This document shows, piece after piece, positions 47,902-57,615 of a stretch of DNA of 64,000 nucleotides. Source of the stretch: Chitinophaga polysaccharea (GTDB taxonomy: Bacteria; Bacteroidota; Bacteroidia; Chitinophagales; Chitinophagaceae); assembly GCF_007829335.1 (NCBI RefSeq), contig NZ_VIWO01000009.1, forward strand, positions 1 through 64,000. Reading direction: 5' to 3'. The notes beneath the pieces were generated by a model, which had not been told where the DNA came from, made no database searches, and saw nothing but the letters and a program-made list of their open reading frames with translations. Each line of letters opens with the position of its first letter. The stretch's first letter is position 1. The position numbers and the translations under genes were made by a program.

Positions 47902-49506
47902 ATGAATTTGGCGATGAAAAACTTAAAATTATATATACTGGTTACTGCACTGTTGTCATTGATGGCTTGTAAAAAAAGCTTCCTGGATACAGAAGATGTA
48001 ACCTCCGCTACAGAGCAGAATTTTTACAAAACACCCAATGATGCCTGGAAGGCTCTCGTGGGCGTTTATGACGGATTACAGCGTGTTTGGTCTGGTGGGA
48101 TTGCTTTCCCGGTTGCTTCTACCGTTATGTCTGACGAAGCGTTTGGTGGTGGAGGCAATGCCGATGGATTTGGCTTCCAGATGATGGACGAATTTGACAA
48201 GCTCCGTTCTCCTTCAGACCAGGATATGTTTGGTGATTCGTGGAGCCTTTATTATAAGGCTATTTACCGCGCTAACATGTTGTTGTCGCATCTGGATGGT
48301 GTGAATTGGGGCGGAAATCCCGGCTTGCGTAACACCTACGAAGCGGAAACAAGATTTATCCGTGCCTATTGCTACTTTGATATGGTAAGGTTATGGGGGA
48401 ATGTTCCGTTGATTACTAAGCCTACCACTGATAATGTACCACAGGCCAATGCGGATGATGTTTATAAGCTGATTGCTGATGATCTGAAGTTTGCCGCTGC
48501 TAATCTGGCGGCTACCAGTTATGGCAGCCAGGCTGCTTCCACCCATGGAAGGGTAACCAAATGGGCTGCTGAAGCGCTGCTGGGCCGCGTATTCCTTTAT
48601 TACACCGGCTATTATAGCAAAACAGACCTGGTAGGAGCGGTGTCAAAAGCGCAGGCGTTGGCCTACCTAGAGGATGTTATTACGAACGGCGGATTTGGTT
48701 TGGTCGAGAAATTTGCCAATCTATGGCCGGCCGCTTCACTGAATAATTATGTTGGCGAGGACAATAAAGAAACGGTATTCGCCATCAAGTATACCTTTAC
48801 CAGTGACTGGAATGGGAATTCCGATGGCAATAACTGGATGGTAATGTATGGCATCCGGGTTCAAAGTATTTATCCTTACGGAATGGGTTGGGGAGCCGCA
48901 ACAGTGAATCCAAAGCTCTGGGATGCCTTTGCGCCGAACGATAGCCGTAGAAGCGCGTCTATTATTTCAATAAACGATGAGAAACTCAATTTCCAGAACA
49001 TAAAAGACCAGAGAGAGTATACCGGCTACACGATTAAAAAGTATACCCCCATGGCAGATGAGGCAGGGAGAAGCCTGGCAGAAAAGATGGGAGGCACGAG
49101 CTTTATGATCAGCCAGTACCAGGATTATGTGTCTATCCGCTATGCAGATGTGTTGTTAATGGCGGCTGAATTAGGTGCTGCCAGCGCCCAGTCTTACTTC
49201 GACGATGTACGCAAAAGGGCGTTTGGTGCCGGTTTTGTGCAAATCCCGGTAAACCAGGCAAATATCATGAATGAAAGGAAACTGGAGTTCGCCGCAGAAG
49301 GAATCCGTTACTGGGATTTGCTTCGCCAGGGGATAAATGTGGCTGCATCCGCGATTGCCGAATCAACAACCGTTCAAAATGGAGGTGTAAATACCCCTAA
49401 AACCATTCTGGCATCTAAAGTGATGGAAACAAAGGGACTGGTACAAGTACCTAACACGCAAATTACGCTGTCTAACAATGTATTGAAACAAAACGCAGGG
49501 TGGTAG
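47902..49506 (+). CDS. SusD/RagB-like surface lipoprotein (xyloglucan PUL, first)
   Basis: 534 residues with the lipoprotein signal LLSLMACKKSFLDTED (Cys23; ATG 47914 is an alternative start). The SusD core is recognisable from TRFIRAYCYFDMVRLWGNVP and YADVLLMAAELG to MNERKLEFAAEGIRYWDLLRQG. It pairs with the SusC just before and ends the GH31 operon at a terminator. Confidence 0.92.
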   Translation: MNLAMKNLKLYILVTALLSLMACKKSFLDTEDVTSATEQNFYKTPNDAWKALVGVYDGLQRVWSGGIAFPVASTVMSDEAFGGGGNADGFGFQMMDEFDKLRSPSDQDMFGDSWSLYYKAIYRANMLLSHLDGVNWGGNPGLRNTYEAETRFIRAYCYFDMVRLWGNVPLITKPTTDNVPQANADDVYKLIADDLKFAAANLAATSYGSQAASTHGRVTKWAAEALLGRVFLYYTGYYSKTDLVGAVSKAQALAYLEDVITNGGFGLVEKFANLWPAASLNNYVGEDNKETVFAIKYTFTSDWNGNSDGNNWMVMYGIRVQSIYPYGMGWGAATVNPKLWDAFAPNDSRRSASIISINDEKLNFQNIKDQREYTGYTIKKYTPMADEAGRSLAEKMGGTSFMISQYQDYVSIRYADVLLMAAELGAASAQSYFDDVRKRAFGAGFVQIPVNQANIMNERKLEFAAEGIRYWDLLRQGINVAASAIAESTTVQNGGVNTPKTILASKVMETKGLVQVPNTQITLSNNVLKQNAGW

Positions 49507-49551
49507 CATAACTGAGCTGCCCTTATAAATCATCCATTCTAATAATATAAT

Positions 49552-49628
49552 CAGGAAAGCCGGTTCGGAAGAAATTGTCGATGTTGGATGAATGCAAATA
49601 GTGTGCTTCCGGCTTTCCTGGTTTTTTT
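49552..49628 (+). terminator. Terminator of the GH31-SusC-SusD operon
   Basis: CAGGAAAGCCGG at 49552-49563 is a perfect 12-bp match to CCGGCTTTCCTG at 49609-49620, enclosing a 45-nt loop, and is followed directly by GTTTTTTTAC. The strong stem plus T-run supports transcription termination on the plus strand, so the next SusC operon needs its own promoter. Confidence 0.7.
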
Positions 49629-49721
49629 ACAACCCGCGTTATTTCTATAATGCCGTCACCATCAGCAGTGTCAACGTTATATAACGACCTACGCAGGTAG
49701 CTAGGAAGTTGAGCAGCCAAT

Positions 49722-49790
49722 TGTAACATTTGATGCCTATAGTTGAATCAATCCGGTCCCGTGATTGAGCCGCCATCACTATAGCTTTAC
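49722..49790 (+). promoter_or_regulatory. HTCS-2-type promoter of the second SusC operon
   Basis: TGTAACATT at 49722-49730, TGAATCAAT starting 22 bp later (49744), and a -7-like TAGCTTTA at 49782-49789. From the first half-site to the ATG the stretch aligns without a gap to the GH31 promoter, with 62 of 90 bases identical. The next intact gene is the SusC at 50107, giving a leader of about 310 nt. Confidence 0.68.
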
Positions 49791-49808
49791 AATATTTAAT
49801 CCACGTAT

Positions 49809-49973
49809 ATGAAACTACAATTACTACCACTTTACACGCCTGTCCATACTTGCTTTAGCGGGGCGCCGGCAGGTTATTTCGGGACAAGTCCCGGTTCCCC
49901 TTTTACCGTTATGATGCTTTACTATTTCGTTCACCTCAAACTCATCCACTTAAAAGTACCAGGCCATATTTAA
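49809..49973 (+). pseudogene. Relic of the 5' end of a GH31-like gene in the SusC leader
   Basis: The 8 bp before the ATG match the GH31 operon (CACGTAT just before ATG), and the first codons (MKLQLLPL) mirror GH31 (MKLRLLLC). After that the frame is unlike GH31, runs 54 codons and ends at TAA. It contains a 14-bp palindrome (CGGGACAAGTCCCG, 49880-49893). It looks like the start of a deleted gene that left its promoter to the downstream SusC. Use as a leader peptide cannot be excluded. Confidence 0.5.
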
Positions 49974-50106
49974 TAAATGGATAGTGAGTTCGGTGCCCGA
50001 AAGCATTCCCATTTTAATAGCCTGGTCCTGTTACGAATGTTCTAACCTAATGAAATGTCTTCTCCCGCTGCCGGAGATAATCTTCCACTTATGTAAAAAT
50101 TTCAAA

Positions 50107-53100
50107 ATGAAGTCAACCAAAATGATTCGCGCGCGAATACTACCGCTATTGGGTATCCTTTTGGGATTCCTTTCCAGCACATCTCTCTTTGCACAAACAA
50201 TAAAGGTAACCGGAAGGGTCATTAATAAAGGTTCCTCCGCTGCCATCCCCGGGGCAACTGTTACCTTAAAAAACACAAATCGCTTTGCTATTACCGATGA
50301 AGCCGGAAAATTCAGCATTGATGCTTCCACGGGAAATACCCTGGTAATTACTATAGTAGGTTATCAGAAAAAGGAAGTAGTTATAAATAAAAGCGCAGCT
50401 ATAGAAGTTGCACTGACGGAAAATATTTCTCAACTGGGAGATGTGGTGGTGATTGGCTATGGTAAAGTAAGACGCCCCGATGTAACCGGCGCCATATCAT
50501 CTGTTTCCGGGGATGAAATCCGTAAAACACAACCTGTCACCTTTGACCAGGCCTTGCAGGGAAAAGTTCCCGGCCTGGTAGCCCAGCAAATATCAGGTCA
50601 GCCCGGCGGAGCGGTATCTGTTCAAATCCGCGGCCTGTCTTCTTTTGGAGGAAGCTCACCTATGTACGTTATTGACGGGATTATTATTGGCGGCACCGCG
50701 GCATTAGGCGCCGGCGTGAATCCACTGGCCGGTATCAACCCTTCTGAAATTGAATCTATCGATGTATTGAAAGATGCATCTGCAACAGCTATTTATGGTT
50801 CCCAGGCTACCAATGGCGTAGTGGTAATAACCACCAGGCGGGGACAGGTGGCGCCGCCCAGCATTGCCTACGAGATGTACACCGGCTACCAGCAAATACC
50901 CAAAAGACTGCCCCTGATGAATTTAAGGGAGTATGCCAGTTTTATAAATGACAGGAACACCGGTTTAGGCTGGGGATTTGATACCCGTCCGGAATTTGCC
51001 AATCCCAAGTACCTGGGCGATGGCACCGACTGGCAGAAAGAACTTTTTAGAAATGCCCCGATGTCTAATCATACGCTTACCATTAGCGGGGGAGATCCCA
51101 GAACACAATACCTGCTGTCCGGTTCTTATTTCAACCAGGAAGGTATTGCCCTGGGGTCCGACTTTCGCAGGATGTCATTAAGATTGAATCTTGACAATAA
51201 AACAACCAATTGGCTGAAGATAGGTACTAGCCTGCAATTGGTGAATATTAAGGAAAACGTAAATTCTACCGGCTCAAGTGTCATTAACACGGCATTAAGC
51301 CAAACACCCGATATAGCGGTGAAGAATGAGGATGGTAGCTGGGGTGGCGCCTATAACCCTAATGGATGGGTAAACAGCACCGTAAACCCTTATGCCATCG
51401 CCCTTATTAATAAAGATGAGGTAAAGAGAAACCAGCTTTTTGGCAACTTATATGCGGAAATTGCATTTACCAGGGACCTGACCCTTCGAAATGAAGTAAC
51501 AGGAAGCTTTTCGATGGCTACGGAAGACCGGTTTAACCCTTCCTATACCTTTGGGCTTGTAAAAAATACGCTCAACAGCGCCTCTTATAATTCTTCACAA
51601 AACTCATTTACTACGCTCAGGAATTTTCTGACCTATGCGCATTTGTTCAAAAATAAATACAATGTAAATGTGCTCCTGGGACATGAAGCACAACTAAGCA
51701 CGAATGAAAGTGCCTCTGCTGGCAGGAGTAATTTCCCTTCCAACAATGTGCACGTCATCAGCAGCGGAGATCCCACCACGGCCACCAATGCTGGCAGCAA
51801 GGGACAAAGCGCCCAGGAATCCTACTTTGGCCGTATCAACTTTGGCCTCGATGATAAATACCTGTTTACCGCCAACGTCCGCGCAGATGGTTCTTCAAAG
51901 TTTGCGGCCAATAACCGCTGGGTAACTACCTACTCAGGCGCCTTTGCCTGGAAGTTGAATAATGAAGAATTCCTGAAGCAGGTTACAGCCGTTAACGAGT
52001 TGAAACTGCGGCTAGGTTATGGTTTAACGAACAACCAGAATATCCGCGATTACGCCTATACCTCCACGTTGGCTACTGTAGCGACCGGGCTGACGGGAAT
52101 TGCACAATTGACGCAGAATGTGGGTAATCCATTTGTACAATGGGAAAAAACGAAATATGCGAATATAGGACTGGATGGTACGCTTTTTAGCTGGAGGATC
52201 AATTTCTCCGTGGATTTTTACAATCGTAAAACAGATGGATTAGTGTTGCAAATTCCTTTGCCGCTGTATTCCGGAACGTCTATTGGTTATGCGCCAGGAG
52301 CGCTGGATGCCCCCTATGTGAATGTGGGTACTGTTAACAACAAGGGCTTCGACTTTAGAATCAGTTCTACCAACATTAAAAGAAAAAATTTCACCTGGAA
52401 AACTGACCTCACCGTTTCGCGCAATATTAACGAAGTGCTGAAGCTTAATACGGATGGCGCTTCGCTGGACAGGACGTATAGCAAAACCGTTGTGGGCAGG
52501 TCTATCGGCGAGTTTTACGGATATGTAATTGATGGAGGCGTATTTGCAACGAGAGAAGATTTCAAGACCCATGCATTACCTACCAAAAATGGGGTGCCAT
52601 TACCTGTGGGGGCTGCCGGTGGAAGTATCTGGTATGGTGATCTGAAATTCAAAGATTTTAACGGTGATGGCGTGATCGATGAACACGATCAAACTTTTCT
52701 GGGCTCTCCGATACCTAAATACCAGCTTGGTTTCAATAATACCTTTTCGTATAAAAATTTTGACCTGAATATATTTTTCGCTGCCAACGTCGGCAATAAA
52801 GTATATAATCAAATGCGTATAAATGGGGAGTATCCGGGTACCAGTTATGGATACATGAAGGCGCTGACGAACTATGCAAAACTTACATTGATTGATCCAA
52901 ATGGAAGCGCCACGGATATTGATAATATAAAGGTGGCGAATCCCGATACGAGGATTGTGGGTATCAGGAACGATAATACCAATGACAATAACCGGAACTC
53001 TGATAAGTTCGTGGAAGATGGAACTTTTCTGAGATGTAAGAATATTTCTTTGGGATATACCCTCCCTGAAAGCCTGATTTCGAAGGTCAGCATTAAGTAC

Positions 53101-53265
53101 CTGAGAGTTTACGTCAATGTTTCGAATGCTTTCATTATTACCAACTACAAGGGAATGGATCCTGAAATCGGGTCATGGGATCCGCTGAGTGCCGGTGTTG
53201 ATAATGGATATTATCCACAGCCCCGGGTATTTACCATCGGTGCTAACATTAAACTGACCAAATAA
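50107..53265 (+). CDS. SusC-like TonB-dependent transporter (xyloglucan PUL, second)
   Basis: 1052 residues from ATG 50107. Upstream in-frame codons back to 49984 carry no signal, whereas MKSTKMIRARILPLLGIL...SLFAQ is a signal peptide. The carboxypeptidase-regulatory-like domain (VTGRVINKGSSAAIPGATVTL), plug (YVIDGIIIGGTAALG...VLKDASATAIYGSQATNGV) and full barrel (ending TIGANIKLTK) are present. It is clearly different from the first SusC of this PUL. The operon continues through SusD, surface protein and five enzymes or partial enzymes. Confidence 0.93.
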   Translation: MKSTKMIRARILPLLGILLGFLSSTSLFAQTIKVTGRVINKGSSAAIPGATVTLKNTNRFAITDEAGKFSIDASTGNTLVITIVGYQKKEVVINKSAAIEVALTENISQLGDVVVIGYGKVRRPDVTGAISSVSGDEIRKTQPVTFDQALQGKVPGLVAQQISGQPGGAVSVQIRGLSSFGGSSPMYVIDGIIIGGTAALGAGVNPLAGINPSEIESIDVLKDASATAIYGSQATNGVVVITTRRGQVAPPSIAYEMYTGYQQIPKRLPLMNLREYASFINDRNTGLGWGFDTRPEFANPKYLGDGTDWQKELFRNAPMSNHTLTISGGDPRTQYLLSGSYFNQEGIALGSDFRRMSLRLNLDNKTTNWLKIGTSLQLVNIKENVNSTGSSVINTALSQTPDIAVKNEDGSWGGAYNPNGWVNSTVNPYAIALINKDEVKRNQLFGNLYAEIAFTRDLTLRNEVTGSFSMATEDRFNPSYTFGLVKNTLNSASYNSSQNSFTTLRNFLTYAHLFKNKYNVNVLLGHEAQLSTNESASAGRSNFPSNNVHVISSGDPTTATNAGSKGQSAQESYFGRINFGLDDKYLFTANVRADGSSKFAANNRWVTTYSGAFAWKLNNEEFLKQVTAVNELKLRLGYGLTNNQNIRDYAYTSTLATVATGLTGIAQLTQNVGNPFVQWEKTKYANIGLDGTLFSWRINFSVDFYNRKTDGLVLQIPLPLYSGTSIGYAPGALDAPYVNVGTVNNKGFDFRISSTNIKRKNFTWKTDLTVSRNINEVLKLNTDGASLDRTYSKTVVGRSIGEFYGYVIDGGVFATREDFKTHALPTKNGVPLPVGAAGGSIWYGDLKFKDFNGDGVIDEHDQTFLGSPIPKYQLGFNNTFSYKNFDLNIFFAANVGNKVYNQMRINGEYPGTSYGYMKALTNYAKLTLIDPNGSATDIDNIKVANPDTRIVGIRNDNTNDNNRNSDKFVEDGTFLRCKNISLGYTLPESLISKVSIKYLRVYVNVSNAFIITNYKGMDPEIGSWDPLSAGVDNGYYPQPRVFTIGANIKLTK

Positions 53266-53292
53266 AATATTCATCTGTTAATATCAATTGTT

Positions 53293-54864
53293 ATGAGATC
53301 AATATTGGATAAAATAACTGCATTCCTGTTCATAATAATAGTGATGACGGGATGTTCCAAAAGTTTCCTGGATCGTCCGCCGTTGTCACAAATAAGTGCT
53401 GATAATTTTTATCAAAGTACCGGTGATTTAAGACTGGCAACAGCGGCATTATACGCGGGTACACCCTGGGCCGACTGGAACTACAACTGTTATTTACCGG
53501 TAGGCGATGTGCTGAGTGGAAATATGGCGGTGGGCTACTGGGGCGATGCGGTGCAGTTGAATACTTTTACTGTTACCGGCCTGAATGGGATTATGATTGC
53601 CAATTGGAAGTCGATGTATAAAATCATCGCGCATTGTAATGTTACCATTAATGCTATTCAGCAAAAAGCACCCGATTCCATTCCTGACAGGAACAAAAAT
53701 GCTGCAATTGCCGAAGCCCGGTTTATACGCGGATTTGCCTATTATAACCTGGCGGTGCAATGGGGCGCTGTTCCGATTATTGAAGATAACAGCAAGCTGA
53801 TTATATCTCCCCTGGTTAACCGGGTAAAGACGGAAGACGTATACAAATTTGCAATCAATGATCTGACATTTGCAGCCGGACATCTTCCCGCAGCTGATGT
53901 GGCAGGGAGAGTGACCACCTGGTCTGCACAAGGCATGCTGGCGAAGACTTATTTAACCGCTGCGGGTTTGAACCGGCAGGGTTCCAGGAATCAGCAGTTC
54001 CTGGATAGCGCGGCAAAATATGCAGGAAATGTATGTAAGAACAGTGGGCTGGCATTGTCTGCTAATTATGCCGATCTTTTTAAAACCCAGTTTAATGATA
54101 ATCCTGAGTCATTGTTTGCCTTACAATGGGCGCCAGGTGGCTCCTGGCTGGAAGGCAATATGCTGCAGATCTACTCAACCAGTGCAGAAATATCTGCCAA
54201 CGGGTCGGCAGGCTGGTTTGGTATAGGGCCAACGGTAGACATGTATAAGTTATACGCTACAAGGGATTCCATCCGGCGTAAAGCTACTTTTATGATCAAC
54301 GGCGACTATTACCCGGAGCTGAACGCCGCCGGTGGTGGATTTAAATTTACCGGATCGTGTGCATTGAAAAAACATATTATCGGCACCAACAAGGATAATA
54401 ATGCGCCTACCATGACGCAAACAACATCTACAGAGCATAATGCATTACTAAGGCTGGCAGATGTTTATCTCTTGTATGCGGAAGCCATACTGGGTAACAA
54501 TGCTTCCACAAGTGACGGAGACGCGCTTTTATATTTTAACAAAGTGCGCGACAGGGCAGGAATGCTTCCGGCTCTGAAAATAGATGCCGATAGTATATTG
54601 CTTGAAAGAAGAATTGAACTGGCAGCAGAAGGCCAATACTGGACAGACCTTGTGAGATTATCTTACTATAACCCGGCCAAGGCTATTAACATGTTAAAGG
54701 GAGAAACGCGGGTAACCTTTACGATATCAGGCGGGGTTTTAACACCTGCCAGTCCATATGGAGTGATTACCCCGCCCACTATCCAGAGCTTTACTTTCCC
54801 TATACCTTCTTCTGAGGTGACTGCCAATCCAAAACTGCAGGAACCTCCGGTATCATATTATTAA
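53293..54864 (+). CDS. SusD/RagB-like surface lipoprotein (xyloglucan PUL, second)
   Basis: 523 residues with lipoprotein signal (IVMTGCSKSFLDRPP, Cys21). SusD features are ARFIRGFAYYNLAVQWGAVP, LRLADVYLLYAEAILGNN and LERRIELAAEGQYWTDLVRL. It follows its SusC after 27 bp and is the probable xyloglucan-binding cap. Confidence 0.92.
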   Translation: MRSILDKITAFLFIIIVMTGCSKSFLDRPPLSQISADNFYQSTGDLRLATAALYAGTPWADWNYNCYLPVGDVLSGNMAVGYWGDAVQLNTFTVTGLNGIMIANWKSMYKIIAHCNVTINAIQQKAPDSIPDRNKNAAIAEARFIRGFAYYNLAVQWGAVPIIEDNSKLIISPLVNRVKTEDVYKFAINDLTFAAGHLPAADVAGRVTTWSAQGMLAKTYLTAAGLNRQGSRNQQFLDSAAKYAGNVCKNSGLALSANYADLFKTQFNDNPESLFALQWAPGGSWLEGNMLQIYSTSAEISANGSAGWFGIGPTVDMYKLYATRDSIRRKATFMINGDYYPELNAAGGGFKFTGSCALKKHIIGTNKDNNAPTMTQTTSTEHNALLRLADVYLLYAEAILGNNASTSDGDALLYFNKVRDRAGMLPALKIDADSILLERRIELAAEGQYWTDLVRLSYYNPAKAINMLKGETRVTFTISGGVLTPASPYGVITPPTIQSFTFPIPSSEVTANPKLQEPPVSYY

Positions 54865-54885
54865 AAAACTAAAAATTATTATACC

Positions 54886-56106
54886 GTGAATAAAGTAACA
54901 TTCCATCATATAATATATAAAAGCTGGCCGCTTTTCATACTTGCAGTGATTTTTACGGGTATGCAATCCGCTTGTAAGAAGGATGTAACGGCCGGAGCGC
55001 CGGAAATAACAAGCGTTAGAAATTACGCAGCGTCTCCCGCAGATACCCTCGTTAGCACGATCACTACCGGCCAGCGGGTAGTATTGATCGGACATAACTT
55101 AAAGGATGCTGTACAGATCTCCTTTAATGGTGTACCGGCTTCCATCAATAGTGTGCTCTTTTCCGATACCAGTGCTACGGTGTTGGTTCCTGCGGTGATA
55201 CCGTTTCCATCGGTACCCGCGGAAAGCCTGAACACGATTCGTTATATTACCCGGCAGGGAGCCACTACCTTCTCTTTCAGCATTGCTGCGCCGCCGCCAT
55301 CCATCACGGCAATTTCCAACGAAAATGCGAACGAAGGTGATTCCGTGTATATTTCCGGCCTCAATCTGTTTTTTATAAAGCAGCTTAGCTTTGCCGGCAC
55401 TGCAATTACTCATTTCTCCGAATCCAGCGATGGTACATCTGTCGGATTTATATTGCCGGCGCTTAGCCAGGGCGGACCAGTAGTGGTTGCCACTAAATCC
55501 GGCACGGCTACTACGCCGTTTAATGTGAATGACGATAAAACGGGGGTGCTCTGCAATTTTGATAACGTCAATACTTTTAGCTGGGGTACCAGTACCGATA
55601 ACAGCAGCATCGCGTATCCGGGAAACAGGGGCTACTATGCCGTATTGAAAAACGATGTATTGCCGGCGGGAGATGGTACCTGGTGGGGTTCTGGGCGCAG
55701 TATCAATACCAATGATGTAAAGTGGGTACCTACCGATAGTTTAGGCGTTGCTGTGGATGATTATGCCATTAAGTTTGAGATCAATGTTCGTACCGCCTGG
55801 TCCGGTACTTCGATTTATGTGATAAAAGGTTTTTCATTTGACTACCTGGCCCGGTATGAGCCATGGCAAGGTACTGACGGTACTGTTGCTCCTTTTACTA
55901 CAAAAGGCTGGCGTACGGTAACGATTCCTTTATCCCTGTTCAGGACCAATGATGGTAAAGGTACAGCTGCTGCAAGCCTGACCACTTTATTGGGCGCCAA
56001 TGCCACTGGTGCTGTAAATATCCAGACCAAGAACTTTTCCGGTTCCCCGTCAGCCTCCGGTTTACAGGCGGCTATTGATAATATCAGGGTAGTGAAAATT
56101 AAATAG
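54886..56106 (+). CDS. IPT/TIG surface glycan-binding lipoprotein
   Basis: 406 residues from a GTG start, with lipoprotein signal (GMQSACKKD, Cys30). Two Ig-like IPT/TIG domains (about 38-130, GQRVVLIGHNLKDAVQISFNG; and 135-210, EGDSVYISGLNLFFIKQLSF) form a stalk. The C-terminal ~195 residues are a beta-rich domain with many Trp/Tyr residues (WWGSGRSINTNDVKW, YLARYEPWQG). It is where xyloglucan PULs encode the second surface glycan-binding protein. No catalytic motif is seen. The glycan-binding role is inferred from position and the aromatic-rich domain. Confidence 0.8.
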   Translation: MNKVTFHHIIYKSWPLFILAVIFTGMQSACKKDVTAGAPEITSVRNYAASPADTLVSTITTGQRVVLIGHNLKDAVQISFNGVPASINSVLFSDTSATVLVPAVIPFPSVPAESLNTIRYITRQGATTFSFSIAAPPPSITAISNENANEGDSVYISGLNLFFIKQLSFAGTAITHFSESSDGTSVGFILPALSQGGPVVVATKSGTATTPFNVNDDKTGVLCNFDNVNTFSWGTSTDNSSIAYPGNRGYYAVLKNDVLPAGDGTWWGSGRSINTNDVKWVPTDSLGVAVDDYAIKFEINVRTAWSGTSIYVIKGFSFDYLARYEPWQGTDGTVAPFTTKGWRTVTIPLSLFRTNDGKGTAAASLTTLLGANATGAVNIQTKNFSGSPSASGLQAAIDNIRVVKIK

Positions 56107-56130
56107 CATTAGAAAATTTTAACCAATTAT

Positions 56131-57591
56131 ATGAATATGAAAATCAGCAGAAGGTATGCGATAGTGAGCCTGCTCTTTTTTACCGTTACAGCTACGTGTT
56201 GTAGCAAAAAGAGTCCTATTACGCCAGAGCTGTCAGTTTCTTCATCGGAAATAGTTTTCCAGCCTGATGGAGGCGCCACTGACATATCTATTATCAGTAA
56301 CGTAGACTGGAATATCAGTAATCCCGCTTCCGGCTGGATACAGGTAAGCCAGGCAACCGGCAATAGTGGCCAGGCAGCTGTGATGGTCACTACTACACCC
56401 AATACTACCGGTGCAAACCGGTCGGCCGTATTGGTGATCAGCGCCGGAACCAGCCAGGTGCGCAGGGTTAATATAAAACAGTCCGGCAGCTTATACCCGG
56501 GCTATAATACATCACCGGCGCCGGCCGATGCCAGTGGTATGGGAAGCAATGCCGTACAATTGGCGGCAAAATTTAAACTGGGCTGGAATATTGGAAATAC
56601 GTTAGAAGCCATAGGCGGAGAAACCGCCTGGGGAAACCCTTTGATTACGGAGAGTTATATCCAGGCTGTAAAACAACAGGGATTTAATGCCATCCGCCTG
56701 CCTTGCTCATGGGATCATTATGCTGATAAAACTACAGCAAAGATCCAGGATGAATGGCTCAACCGCGTAAAACAGGTGGTACAGTATTGTGTGAATAACG
56801 ATATGTATGTACTGCTCAATATCCATTGGGATGGAGGCTGGCTGGAGAACAATATTACCAAGGCCAAACAGGATTCTGTCAATGCGAAACAAAAAGCATT
56901 CTGGGAACAAATAGCCACCAAAATGCGTGATTTTGATGAACACCTGATGTTTGCCAGCGCTAACGAACCTGCAGTGGAAAGTCAGGAGCAGATGGACGTG
57001 CTGGCCGGCTATCATCAAACCTTCGTTAGCGCAGTCCGGTCTACCGGCGGACGTAACAGTTACCGGGTGCTGGTGGTACAGGGGCCGTCAACGAATATTG
57101 AAAAAAGCAATGACTGGATGAATACCCTTCCTACCGATGCGGTGAAAGACCGTATGATGGTAGAGGTACACTATTACTCTCCCGCCCAGTTTTGTATACT
57201 GATGGATGGCGATGCTTCCTGGGGTAAAATGTTTTATTACTGGGGCGCCGGCCATCATTCTACTATTGAGCCTGAGCGGAATGCCACCTGGGGGGAAGAA
57301 AGCGAGGTGGATAAATCCTTCAACCTGGTAAAAACGAAATTTGCCGATAAGCAGATCCCCGTGATATTGGGCGAATACGGCACCTATAGGCGCGGTAACA
57401 GCAGGTATGTTCCTAAAGATCTGGCTACTCACAATGATGCGGTGGATTACTGGCTGACCTACGTTACAAAACGGGCAATTGCCAGTGGTGCGAAACCCTT
57501 CTATTGGGATACTGGTGGCGCTTTGGACAGGCGTAATAACACCGTGCTGGATCAACGCACTATGAATGCACTCAGGGCGGGCGGTAACTAA
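56131..57591 (+). CDS. GH5 endo-xyloglucanase/endoglucanase with BACON domain
   Basis: 486-residue surface lipoprotein (TATCCSKKS). A BACON Ig-like domain (about 33-115; VDWNISNPASGWIQV) spaces the catalytic domain from the membrane. The GH5 barrel starts with FKLGWNIGNTLEA and has acid/base Glu279 in FASANEPAVES and nucleophile Glu415 in ILGEYGTYRR. BACON-GH5_4 is the layout of the key surface endo-xyloglucanase of Bacteroides ovatus. A dead relative lies at 36923-37472. The substrate is inferred from that layout and the neighbours. Confidence 0.9.
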   Translation: MNMKISRRYAIVSLLFFTVTATCCSKKSPITPELSVSSSEIVFQPDGGATDISIISNVDWNISNPASGWIQVSQATGNSGQAAVMVTTTPNTTGANRSAVLVISAGTSQVRRVNIKQSGSLYPGYNTSPAPADASGMGSNAVQLAAKFKLGWNIGNTLEAIGGETAWGNPLITESYIQAVKQQGFNAIRLPCSWDHYADKTTAKIQDEWLNRVKQVVQYCVNNDMYVLLNIHWDGGWLENNITKAKQDSVNAKQKAFWEQIATKMRDFDEHLMFASANEPAVESQEQMDVLAGYHQTFVSAVRSTGGRNSYRVLVVQGPSTNIEKSNDWMNTLPTDAVKDRMMVEVHYYSPAQFCILMDGDASWGKMFYYWGAGHHSTIEPERNATWGEESEVDKSFNLVKTKFADKQIPVILGEYGTYRRGNSRYVPKDLATHNDAVDYWLTYVTKRAIASGAKPFYWDTGGALDRRNNTVLDQRTMNALRAGGN

Positions 57592-57615
57592 CAATTAAAT
57601 ACAAACAAGGTAAAT

